A stretch of 46,063 nt of DNA from Pedobacter sp. UBA5917 (GTDB taxonomy: Bacteria; Bacteroidota; Bacteroidia; Sphingobacteriales; Sphingobacteriaceae). Shown one piece after another: positions 18,501 to 25,144 of this stretch. Below the pieces are notes generated by a model. That model did not search any database. It had not been told where the DNA came from and saw nothing but the letters and a program-made list of their open reading frames with translations. Location of the stretch: assembly GCF_002432345.1 (NCBI RefSeq), contig NZ_DJDT01000317.1:1-46063 (forward strand). Direction: 5' to 3'. A program made the translations under genes and the position numbers. Within the stretch, counting starts at the first letter, position 1. Each line of letters opens with the position of its first letter.

Positions 18501-18628
18501 GGTGCATGCATCTCCGGATCCTCCGAGCGGGGCATATTCAGTATGGTGGTAATACCGAGCACAATGATCATCAAAAAGATGACGAGGGTAAACTGGCTAT
18601 TTTTTACAGCGTATTCTGATATTTTCAT
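15572..18628 (-). CDS. RND efflux transporter, inner-membrane permease
   Basis: 1018 aa, the usual length for AcrB-type (HAE1-like) permeases. The N terminus MKISEYAVKNSQFTLVIFLM is the first membrane helix. The pseudo-duplicated layout (TM1, porter loop, TM2-7, porter loop, TM8-12) is seen. TM4 holds the proton-relay acidic pair in GLLVDDSIVVVEN. It should pump lipophilic compounds or dyes using the proton gradient, with the adaptor and outer-membrane channel encoded upstream. The start overlaps the adaptor stop by 4 bp (ATGA). Last gene of the tetR-tolC-adaptor-permease run. Confidence 0.95.
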   Translation of the reverse strand: MKISEYAVKNSQFTLVIFLMIIVLGITTILNMPRSEDPEMHAPAYLVIVNYPGTSPRDIEDRVVTPLEKVISGLDDIKRVRTSISNGVAVIRVEYKYSSNIDSKYQEIVREVNNKRAELPAEVAGIDIQKQQPSDVNVLQAALVSENAPRSKMQYYAEKLQDELEKVSALKQVSIFGLPGQQVRIELNLEKMSQMHLPVGAVINSLHSEMASIPGGSVDASKLTFNIKTNDYRTLDAVNNTIVYSTGGKNTALKDIAKVYYGYGEEKHIARLNGHRSVFVVAAQKEGENINKTQGEYIKVLSDFKKILPQNIDLVQNFDQADNVNRRLTGLSHDFIIAILLVAITLLPLGFRPAVIVMISIPLSLAIGIVLLQLFGFNLNQLSIVGLVVALGLLVDDSIVVVENIERWMLEGHSRLEATLKATKQIGMAVVGCTVVLIIAFMPLVFLPEGSGDFIRCLPLAVIFCVLASMAVSLTIIPFLSSRLLKNHTGNPEGNFLMRGLKKLIHGSYARLLDKALKRPFITIGVALVIFVASLKLFGIIGFSLFPSSEKPQFLINITTPNQSNLPYTDSVARAIEKQLKKEPLIKYYATNVGHGNPRIYYNVIAENNRSDFAQLFIQLNNDTRPDAKLELIQKLQRLWAHYPGAKVEVKNFEQGPPVVAPAEVRLFGENLDTLRALSLKVEKMLHETPGTMYINNPVSLLKSDIRVAVNKDKAQQLGVSSLAVDQIARLAVTGLDMGTYYNNDNKYGYGVLLTRMKEGRPNLDAFTNLYVNNAQGNALPLNQIATLKLEASPAIINHQEKKRVVSVQADVQKNFLVSRVLEDVQQKMDKMKLPVGYSYEMGGEIESRNNSFGGFLSIIVVTIFMFIAILVLLFKTFKSMLIILSVIPLGIVGAAVALWITGNSLSFVAIIGLIALAGIEVKNTILLVDFTNQLRRQGKGLQEAIREAGEVRFLPIVLTSLTAIGGLIPVAISTNPLISPLAIVLIGGLISSTLLSRIVTPIIYELIPPAIEPVEQN

Positions 18629-19713
18629 TTGGCTGCTGTTTTAGAAGATTGAACAATAATGCGGCTGTTGTCTGTCAAATATGGTGAGCCCGAAATGATG
18701 AGCGATTGTGCACCCGCCAGACCATCGCTGATGGTTACCGTATTTTTATTGATGCCCGCCACAGTTACTTTACGCTTATGGGCAATTTTATTATCGTCGG
18801 TAATAAAAACATAACCATTTGAACCGTCGCCATCCAGTAACGCCTCGTAAGGGATCTGCCAGTTTTGACGGCTGTTTTTAGTGTTATCATGTTTGAGGTT
18901 GATTACCGCTTTGCCGAACATACCGGCTGCAATGGCACGGGGTTTATCGCCCAAAAGGGTAATATCGGCACTGAAAGTGCCCGTAGCTGGATCAACACCT
19001 TCCGAACGGCGTGATATTTTACCCTGTAAAATTTGTCCGGGAAGTGCAGTAGTTTCAATCTGCGCCTGATCATGCAATTGCAGCATGGCCCACTCGCTAT
19101 CGCTTATGTTTACGCGTAACACCCATTCGGCACTACCGGCACCGTTTGTCTGCAGTACAGGGCTACCTGCTGAGACCTGTTGACCAACATTGCCCAGTTT
19201 TTTGAGGATATATCCATCTTTTGGGGCCCTGATCTGCGAGTATTGCTGATTAAAAGCGGCAATGTTAAGTTGCTGGTGCGCCTGCTGCATATTGGTTTTG
19301 CTGTTCTGAAGCTGTTCAAGGGTTGCCACGCTATCTTTGTATAGGTTCTGGATGCGTTGAAAGTCGCGCTCGGCTTTTTCGCTGCCCAGTTTTGCCTGTA
19401 ACAATTGCGCATTGATATCGGTCGGGTTGAGTGTGGCCAGCAACTGACCTTTTTTAACGGCATCGCCTTCTTTAACATTCAATGTGCTAATGATACCACC
19501 GGTTTTAAACGACAGCATTACTTCATCATCAGTGGTAAACTGGCCGGATGCGGTAACAGCGCTATTACCTGCCTGTTGTTGCAAAGCCATTAATTGCACC
19601 GGTATGGCATCATTGTCCATTTTTGCGGTAACCGCTTTGGGCTGAGGTCCGCAGGCCTGTAAAAAAGGCAGCGATAATAATAGGCTGAAGTATTTTAAAT
19701 TTTTCATAATCAT
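18625..19713 (-). CDS. RND efflux periplasmic adaptor (membrane fusion) lipoprotein
   Basis: 362 aa from the first ATG; a second ATG two codons later (19707) gives MKNLKYFSLLLSLPFLQAC, a clean lipoprotein signal, and may be the true start. It contains a lipoyl-like half (GGIISTLNVKEGDAVKKGQLLATL), a coiled-coil hairpin (about 95-150), the second lipoyl half (IRAPKDGYILKKLGNVGQQV) and a beta-barrel. The first start directly follows the outer-membrane gene's TAA. It bridges the permease and the TolC-like channel in the periplasm. Confidence 0.94.
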   Translation of the reverse strand: MIMKNLKYFSLLLSLPFLQACGPQPKAVTAKMDNDAIPVQLMALQQQAGNSAVTASGQFTTDDEVMLSFKTGGIISTLNVKEGDAVKKGQLLATLNPTDINAQLLQAKLGSEKAERDFQRIQNLYKDSVATLEQLQNSKTNMQQAHQQLNIAAFNQQYSQIRAPKDGYILKKLGNVGQQVSAGSPVLQTNGAGSAEWVLRVNISDSEWAMLQLHDQAQIETTALPGQILQGKISRRSEGVDPATGTFSADITLLGDKPRAIAAGMFGKAVINLKHDNTKNSRQNWQIPYEALLDGDGSNGYVFITDDNKIAHKRKVTVAGINKNTVTISDGLAGAQSLIISGSPYLTDNSRIIVQSSKTAAK

Positions 19714-21093
19714 TTATTTTGAGTTAGGGTTGTTGATGGGATAAGTGGCCTGGCTACGTTCCAGCTCTGCAATGGCAATCTCAAGTCCTGCCTGTGTATC
19801 GGCGTTCTGCAGGTATGCGCCCGTGAGCTGATTCTGTGCATCAACCAATTCCAGGTATAATAGTTGTCCGGCGCGGTAAGCTTTTAGCTGATCATTGTAA
19901 TATTTGCCAGCGAACGAGAGTTGTGCAACGGCACTTTGGTAAGCAGCTTTTGCCGATCGGTAGTTGTTATAAGCCTGATCGAGCTGAAGGTTCATTTGCT
20001 GTGTGGTTTCATCCAGTTTGGCTGCAGCGGCCTGTACTTTGGCCTGCGATTGGGCGGCGCGGTATTTCCGCTGTCCACCGGTAAATATGTCCCACTGAAG
20101 ATTTACGCCCCATAAGTAATAACGGGTTTTATCATCTACCTTAAAATCAAAACCTTGCGAACCGAGATCAACAAAAGTATTTACCTTAGGGATGAAGCCC
20201 GATTTCTGCAACTTGTAATCGAGGGTATAGGCCTGCTGCATGGTACGCAGCTGATTTAGTTCTTCCCGGTGTAGTACCCCCACAGTTGTATCTGCACTAA
20301 CGCCCTGAACCGTAAATGCATTCTGTTCTACAATAATGGAATCGCGTAGTGGCCGGTTTAATAGGAAATTGAAATAGGAGCGGGCATTATCTACCGTTTG
20401 CTGTGCCTGGATAATCGATGCATCTGTTTTCTGCTGCTCGGTTTGCGCACGGAGCAATGCTGTTCTGTTGCGTGTGCCGTTACGGAGCAGGCTTTCGTTC
20501 TCACGGATGTTTTCTTTAACAAATACAAGGGCACTTTTGTAAGCCGCTAAACCCTGTAATGCCTGGAAATACCTGTAATAGGCTGTTTTAATATCCTTTA
20601 CCAATGTTCTCTTATAAACATTTATGGCCGCCTGCTGGTTCCCGATAAGCTGTTGCTTAATCAATTTATTGTACCTGATCTCGGCGTTGATCAGTGGTAA
20701 ACTGGTGCGTATTTTAGCATCATAAAAATTATCCGGATTGAGCAAAAAGGATTGGTTCTCCAGTTGTGGGTAACGATTGGAGTTGGTTAACTCGTTCAGG
20801 GCCTTATAAACAGGATTGATCAGGTCGCCTACAGGTACATCGATGGTTCGGCCACCTGATGATTTGGTGTAACTGCCCAGCAAACTTACAGTGGGCAGAT
20901 ACATGGCCTGTGCTTCTTTTAAAGCATACAGTGCCCTGTCGAGATCGATCTGTTGTGCTTTTAAACCCTGGTTACGCTCGAATGCTTCTGCAATATAGCC
21001 ATCAAGCCGGCTGGTTTGCGCCTTAGCGCTGCTACTCCAGATACCCAGAATGATAAAGGGTAACAAAAGTAATCTGATAAATGGTGTGTACAT
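19714..21093 (-). CDS. TolC-family outer membrane efflux protein
   Basis: 459 aa with a signal peptide ending SAKAQ at about residue 26. Two long coiled-coil repeats typical of the OEP family are visible; the second includes a Gln/Ala-rich helix (about 345-425, AQSQAKVQAAAAKLDETTQQM). It forms the exit duct of the tripartite pump. The stop is immediately followed by the adaptor ATG. The 127-bp leader between tetR and this gene carries two degenerate copies of the TetR-type operator. Confidence 0.93.
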   Translation of the reverse strand: MYTPFIRLLLLPFIILGIWSSSAKAQTSRLDGYIAEAFERNQGLKAQQIDLDRALYALKEAQAMYLPTVSLLGSYTKSSGGRTIDVPVGDLINPVYKALNELTNSNRYPQLENQSFLLNPDNFYDAKIRTSLPLINAEIRYNKLIKQQLIGNQQAAINVYKRTLVKDIKTAYYRYFQALQGLAAYKSALVFVKENIRENESLLRNGTRNRTALLRAQTEQQKTDASIIQAQQTVDNARSYFNFLLNRPLRDSIIVEQNAFTVQGVSADTTVGVLHREELNQLRTMQQAYTLDYKLQKSGFIPKVNTFVDLGSQGFDFKVDDKTRYYLWGVNLQWDIFTGGQRKYRAAQSQAKVQAAAAKLDETTQQMNLQLDQAYNNYRSAKAAYQSAVAQLSFAGKYYNDQLKAYRAGQLLYLELVDAQNQLTGAYLQNADTQAGLEIAIAELERSQATYPINNPNSK

Positions 21094-21097
21094 AATG

Positions 21098-21219
21098 AAC
21101 GGTGTTTAGTGGTTGGGTAAAAAAAGGTTTATCTAGTAGAAAGAAGATTTTTATAATTGTTGATCATATTTTAAATTAAGTTTAATAAATAAACAGTGTT
21201 CAGTTGTTGGGTAAAAAAA
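21098..21219. repeat. 28-bp direct repeat, operator-like, in the leader of the efflux operon
   Basis: The segments 21098-21125 and 21192-21219 are 94 bp apart and identical at 25 of 28 positions; both end GTTGGGTAAAAAAA. Each overlaps a degenerate copy of the tetR operator (about 15/19 matches at 21093-21111 and 13/19 at 21187-21205). The first touches the TolC-family start codon and the second abuts the tetR stop codon. They could let the repressor act directly on the pump genes. Confidence 0.5.
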
Positions 21220-21220
21220 A

Positions 21221-21832
21221 CTATTTTGTTATCGAATTAATGTAACTCTCCATAGTAGCTAACAATGTAGCCGGTACTTCTTCTTCTTTGGCGCCGGTAA
21301 CTTTTAAACGGCAGCGGAGATTAAGCGAAACCAATCCATGGGCTGTTGCCCAAACCTGTAGAACAGCAAAATTTAGATCTGTAACAATCAGCGATCCATC
21401 GTCGATACAGTCTGATAAACATTTGTTTAAAAAGTTAAGGCAGTTTTCTCCGTTGGCTTTATGTACTTCCTCATCAACATTTGTTGGCGCCCTGATAATA
21501 AACATCAGATCGTACAGTTCCGGATTGGCAAGTCCGAACGATACGTAGGTTCTGCCAAGCTGTTGCAAACGTACAACTGGTATCGGACTAGTCACGTTAT
21601 CGATAAAGGCCCGCTGAAGCTTTGCAAAAGCATCACTTTGCATGTCGTACAAAAGTTCGTCTTTATCCTTATAATATAAATAAATTGTACCCGGACTGTA
21701 TTCGATTTGATCGGCAATATTCCGGATAGAGGTTTTTGGTACTCCATCTTCCAGGAAAAGTTTGAGCGCAGCCGATTTAATCAGCTCTTTCATCTCCATT
21801 TTTTCGCGCTCTTTTCTTTCCGGAACTCCCAT
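21221..21832 (-). CDS. TetR/AcrR-family repressor of the RND efflux operon
   Basis: 203 aa. The N-terminal helix-turn-helix (about 12-60) reads ELIKSAALKLFLEDGVPKTS, then IRNIADQIEYSPGTIYLYY with the standard TetR 'GTIYxYF'-like end. The C-terminal part is a helical ligand domain without recognisable specificity. It is first in the run tetR-tolC-adaptor-permease, so it controls its own pump. A 19-bp palindrome in its promoter is the evident operator. Start ATG at 21832. Confidence 0.92.
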   Translation of the reverse strand: MGVPERKEREKMEMKELIKSAALKLFLEDGVPKTSIRNIADQIEYSPGTIYLYYKDKDELLYDMQSDAFAKLQRAFIDNVTSPIPVVRLQQLGRTYVSFGLANPELYDLMFIIRAPTNVDEEVHKANGENCLNFLNKCLSDCIDDGSLIVTDLNFAVLQVWATAHGLVSLNLRCRLKVTGAKEEEVPATLLATMESYINSITK

Positions 21833-21851
21833 ATCATTTAATTTAATGCAG

Positions 21852-21882
21852 CAAATATACTGAACGCTGTTCAGTAAGCAAA
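21852..21882 (-). promoter_or_regulatory. Consensus Bacteroidota promoter of tetR with embedded operator
   Basis: On the minus strand a TTTG box (TTG at 21881-21879) is followed by exactly 19 bases and then TATATTTG (21859-21852), matching the Bacteroidota -33/-7 consensus TTTG-N19-TAnnTTTG. The palindrome TACTGAACGCTGTTCAGTA (21858-21876, 8-bp arms around GCT) occupies nearly the whole spacer. A protein bound there would exclude RNA polymerase, as expected for autorepression by the TetR protein encoded just downstream. Confidence 0.85.
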
Positions 21883-22052
21883 TGTAAAATGTCAGGAAAT
21901 TTTAATTTTAAAGAAAATTGCAGTTCCTGATTGACTTTTTTACAGAGCTATTAATGCCATAGCGGTTAGAAATCGCGCTAAATTTATTTGCAGATGTAGC
22001 GACCGAGGTTAATTATACGTTTTAATCGTAAAATCAATACCTAACCAGATCA

Positions 22053-22721
22053 ATGAAAAAATTATTACCGATGATGCTCCTGCTGATAGTGATATCGGCA
22101 TGTAAAAAAGAAAAACAGGGCGATTATTCTGAAACAATCACTACCAGCGAAAAATGGGGGATTAAGATTGGCAGTAGCCAGGCCGAAGTGTATGCCCAGC
22201 TACAAAAGGCCGGTCCAACACTCGATTTTCAATACCTGAATATTTCTGGCCGGAAACCCTATACTTCTCCAGAGAAACCAGCTGAAATTATTCAATTTTA
22301 CCATGCGATCACCATTTATAGCAGTACCGGAACATTAAACCGTGCAGTATTTCTTTTTACAGGCGATAAGGTAAAGGAAATTGCTGCGGGTGGCGGACTA
22401 ACTGCAGGCGTTACAAAATGGCCCGATGGAGTGGCCGACGATACAGCAATCAAGGTAGATGATCCTGTTAGTTCACTGGGGGCGAAATTGTTAAAAATAC
22501 ACCAGCTACCGGCCTATAGTACTTACTGGTTTTTACTTTCTGATAAGCCCTTAAATAAAGCTTACGATGCTGATATGAGCAATTATAGCGACTGGCAATT
22601 TGTATTTTCTGATTTCGTAAGCTCAAGTATCAGTGGAACCTCAACAGTAAAATTGCATTTTAATGCCGGTAAACTCGAACGTATAAACCACGATTACAGG
22701 GAAGCACAGATTTTTAATTAA
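22053..22721 (+). CDS. Predicted lipoprotein, unknown function
   Basis: 222 aa. MKKLLPMMLLLIVISAC followed by KKEK is a lipoprotein signal with Cys17 as the lipid site; the KKEK tail after Cys is common in Bacteroidota lipoproteins. The mature part contains WGIKIGSSQAEVYAQLQKAG, a short fold start seen in many small Bacteroidota lipoproteins, but no family I can name. Divergent from tetR, convergent with the GIN-domain gene and separated from it by a strong terminator. Confidence 0.7.
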   Translation: MKKLLPMMLLLIVISACKKEKQGDYSETITTSEKWGIKIGSSQAEVYAQLQKAGPTLDFQYLNISGRKPYTSPEKPAEIIQFYHAITIYSSTGTLNRAVFLFTGDKVKEIAAGGGLTAGVTKWPDGVADDTAIKVDDPVSSLGAKLLKIHQLPAYSTYWFLLSDKPLNKAYDADMSNYSDWQFVFSDFVSSSISGTSTVKLHFNAGKLERINHDYREAQIFN

Positions 22722-22748
22722 AAAAATAGAAAAAGCTTTAAAATACAA

Positions 22749-22776
22749 AAGGCGGTAAAATTAAATTTACCGCCTT
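22749..22776. terminator. Bidirectional terminator hairpin
   Basis: AAGGCGGTAAA at 22749-22759 pairs perfectly with TTTACCGCCTT at 22766-22776 around a 6-base loop. It lies between two convergent genes and is followed by T-rich sequence on the plus strand. Confidence 0.88.
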
Positions 22777-22798
22777 CTTGTTTATATGTTGTGATGGT

Positions 22799-23392
22799 TT
22801 ATTTAGCCAATGCTGCAATTTGAAGTGATTGAGGAGTACTCATTTCCGTTTTTAAAGCTGCAAAACGGTCTAAATTTAATTTTTGTGTTTTTCCCATTAC
22901 CAAAATGTGGTTTTGTGTTGCACCTTTTAGTTTTAAATCAGAATTACCTTCAATTACAGTGTACAAACTTTCGGTGTTGGAGTTGATTTCGGCAACAGCA
23001 TTTTCTTTTAAAAACACCTGAAGATATTTCGTGTCCAATTTACCTTCTGTTCTTACTACTGCATTTTCGGAAGCCTGTACCCTGTAGATATTTTTCACAT
23101 AAACAGTAACTTTTGCTGTTTCTTTACTATCCGAAGAAATTTTTAAAGCGTAACCATCCTGGATTACTTTTACTTTTCCGTCATTGTCGTTATCATAACT
23201 TACACCTTCTTTTTGGCGCTGCACCAATGTTACCTGAACGTTTCCGCTTACCACAACTTTACTGAAGTTGTTAGGAGCCGAAATTTTTGTTGGTTGTTTT
23301 TCATCTGCCATTACGCTTGTAGAAAAGATAGATGATGTTAAAACAATTGCTGCTAAAAGCGATTTTGTTAGGGTTTTGATTGAGGTTTTCAT
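22799..23392 (-). CDS. Secreted GIN-domain (DUF2807) protein, copy 1
   Basis: 197 aa with a signal peptide (about 1-29, ending VMADEK). The mature part is a single right-handed beta-helix-like GIN repeat domain: FSKVVVSGNVQVTLVQ at the start, then YALKISS, KVTVYVKNIYRVQASENAVVRTEGKL and LKLKGATQNH, the pattern of the 'head GIN/putative auto-transporter adhesin' family. Typical family members are about 230-260 aa, so this is a short version. Function is unknown; such proteins are exported and often stand near envelope-stress genes. Its closest visible relative is the copy at 25989-26588, with most positions identical and a shared upstream region. Confidence 0.85.
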   Translation of the reverse strand: MKTSIKTLTKSLLAAIVLTSSIFSTSVMADEKQPTKISAPNNFSKVVVSGNVQVTLVQRQKEGVSYDNDNDGKVKVIQDGYALKISSDSKETAKVTVYVKNIYRVQASENAVVRTEGKLDTKYLQVFLKENAVAEINSNTESLYTVIEGNSDLKLKGATQNHILVMGKTQKLNLDRFAALKTEMSTPQSLQIAALAK

Positions 23393-23445
23393 AATGCTGT
23401 TATTTATATGTTTTTATAATATTTTGTTCCTGTTTTTGTAGATAA

Positions 23446-23470
23446 GACGCAGGTAAGGGCAAAACGTTGC
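23446..23470 (-). promoter_or_regulatory. ECF-sigma-like promoter of GIN gene copy 1
   Basis: On the minus strand GCAACGTTTT (AAC at 23468-23466) is followed after exactly 16 bases by CGTC (23449-23446) in CTGCGTCT. AAC and CGTC with a 16-17 bp gap are the general hallmarks of ECF sigma promoters. The same two elements at the same spacing occur before GIN copy 2. The start codon is 53 bp downstream. Assignment to an ECF factor is inference. Confidence 0.5.
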
Positions 23471-23485
23471 ACCATAAAACAGGCT

Positions 23486-23536
23486 ATTATACCAACACAT
23501 CGAAATCCTCGACGAACGGCTGTTTAAATCGGGCGA
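23486..23536 (-). promoter_or_regulatory. Conserved upstream block with 21-bp direct repeats (GIN copy 1)
   Basis: This block is nearly identical to 26680-26730 upstream of the paralogue. On the minus strand it holds two GTT cores 21 bp apart, in CCGTTCGTC and TGTGTTGGT. Pairs of 9-bp GTT-centred direct repeats one 21-bp step apart are the known mode of LytTR-type response regulators. It lies about 25 bp upstream of the ECF-like -35 box, a suitable place for an activator. Confidence 0.5.
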
Positions 23537-23616
23537 ATGGTGAAATTATTTTTAACTGTTTAGGTTATTTATTAGGCTGACTTTATTTGCATACTAATAA
23601 TTAAAGAATATAAAAC

Positions 23617-23728
23617 TTGTCGCAATACCAGTATTGCGACAAAAAATTACTCAAAAATGTCGCGATACTAGTATTGCGACACTGAAATCAGTATATTTGT
23701 CGCAATACTTGTGAAAATGTCGCGATAT
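23617..23728. repeat. Phased palindromes and half-sites upstream of the second Fic-like gene
   Basis: A perfect palindrome at 23617-23642 (arms TTGTCGCAATAC and GTATTGCGACAA, 2-base centre). A near-perfect one at 23658-23681 (arms TGTCGCGATAC and GTATTGCGACA). Then same-direction half-sites TGTCGCAATAC at 23698-23708 and TGTCGCGATAT at 23718-23728. The left half-sites start at 23618, 23658, 23698 and 23718, so spacing is 40, 40 and 20 bp. The last half-site runs into the ATG at 23727. A perfect -7 box TATATTTG (23692-23699) is wedged between palindrome 2 and half-site 3, so occupancy should block both transcription and translation start. Confidence 0.88.
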
Positions 23729-25097
23729 GAACAAAAATGAGCGTAATCAACTTCTGATAAATCTGATAACAAAATTTCCCAATGGAGTGGGGATTGATAA
23801 TATCAGTACAAATCTGGAAATTAATGTTACAAAAAGAACATTACAACGTTGGCTACAGCAATTGGCCGATAATGGCTTAATAGAAATCACTGGTGCTGCC
23901 AGAGCGACAACATATAGAATTGCACAAGATAATAGCAATATTGTAGATGAAGAAAGAAAGAGCAAACAAAAAACGTTAATTCCCCTATCATTTGCGGGGC
24001 AGAAAGCCTTTGATTTTATAACTGCTCCTATCCAGCAAAGGGCTATTGTGGGGTATCAACAAAATCTTCTAAAATTTTACCGTCCAAATATTGATAGCTA
24101 TCTTTCTCTCGAAGAAAAAAAATATTTAACTAAAATAGGTGAAACTAAAATAGAGCAACCAGCTGGAACTTATGCACAACAAATTCTTAATCGGTTATTA
24201 ATAGATTTGTCATGGAATTCGAGCCGATTGGAAGGAAATACATATAGTTTACTGGATACACAGCGATTGATCGAATTTGGAGAAGTAGATAACGAAAAGT
24301 CGGCAAAAGATGCGCAGATGATCTTAAACCATAAAGATGCGATAGAGTTTATTGCTCAGCAGGCTGATGAGATCGGATATAATCGCTATACTGTGCTCAA
24401 CATACATGCTATGCTCGCTAATAACCTGCTACCTGATTCTGAAGCTCCAGGTAGGCTAAGGTCAATGCCGGTCGCGATTGCCGGTTCCGTATTTACGCCT
24501 TTGGCCATTCCACAACTCATTGAAGAATTCTTTGATCTTATTTTACAAAAAGTAAACGAAATTAAAGATCCGTTTGAACAATCGTTTTTCTTAATGGTTC
24601 ATTTGCCTTATTTACAGCCTTTCGATGATGTGAACAAACGAGTATCCAGATTGGCAGCTAATATCCCACTAATTAAAAAAAATCTTTCACCGCTGTCCTT
24701 CGTCGATGTACCCGAAGATCTGTACATTCAAGGTATGATGGCTGTTTATGAATACAATGACATTAACCTTTTGAAGGATGTATTTATATGGTCGTACGAA
24801 CGATCTGCTGATAAGTATAAGGTGATCCGACAATCTTTGGGAGAACCGGATGCTTTTAAGCTTAAATACCGAACACCCATCAGAGAATTAGTTACCTCTG
24901 TATTACTAAAGGTAGATAATGGCAATAACATACTAGAATATATCAGAACCAATGCACAAAGTATACCTAATGAGGATAGGGAAGAATTTATTAAGGCTGT
25001 AGAAAATGAAATCCTATCTTTGCATGAAGGTAATTTTGCACGCTATAGGATAAGCCCTTCGGAGTTTGCCAGATGGAAAAATATCAGGAAGCAATGA
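23727..25097 (+). CDS. Fic-like protein with N-terminal winged helix and degenerate catalytic motif
   Basis: 456 aa, ATG at 23727. Residues 1-70 form a winged helix-turn-helix (VTKRTLQRWLQQLADNGLIEI, then a wing ATTYRI). Residues about 75-380 form the Fic region. It has the class II inhibitory motif SSRLEGN (Glu169), but the catalytic motif reads QPFDDVNKRVSR: Gln297 replaces the essential His, and Val302 the Gly of HPFxDGNxR. Arg305 and the rest of the loop are kept. Without the His, classical AMP transfer is unlikely, so it may be a nucleotide- or target-sensing regulator. It is not frameshifted and the frame is complete, so the change looks fixed rather than decayed. Palindromes that end on its start codon suggest it binds its own promoter (inference). 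Confidence 0.85.
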   Translation: MNKNERNQLLINLITKFPNGVGIDNISTNLEINVTKRTLQRWLQQLADNGLIEITGAARATTYRIAQDNSNIVDEERKSKQKTLIPLSFAGQKAFDFITAPIQQRAIVGYQQNLLKFYRPNIDSYLSLEEKKYLTKIGETKIEQPAGTYAQQILNRLLIDLSWNSSRLEGNTYSLLDTQRLIEFGEVDNEKSAKDAQMILNHKDAIEFIAQQADEIGYNRYTVLNIHAMLANNLLPDSEAPGRLRSMPVAIAGSVFTPLAIPQLIEEFFDLILQKVNEIKDPFEQSFFLMVHLPYLQPFDDVNKRVSRLAANIPLIKKNLSPLSFVDVPEDLYIQGMMAVYEYNDINLLKDVFIWSYERSADKYKVIRQSLGEPDAFKLKYRTPIRELVTSVLLKVDNGNNILEYIRTNAQSIPNEDREEFIKAVENEILSLHEGNFARYRISPSEFARWKNIRKQ

Positions 25098-25144
25098 AAT
25101 ATAACTGGTTGATAGTATTATGTCTATAAGTTTTCCAACAATAT

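Noticed and set aside
18041..18619. 192-aa frame on the plus strand
   Set aside because: Antisense to the well-conserved N-terminal part of the RND permease; composition is that of a shadow frame.
23727..25097. Fic-like gene as a pseudogene
   Set aside because: The frame is complete, both N-terminal DNA-binding and Fic regions are intact, and its operator region is well kept. Only the catalytic motif is altered.
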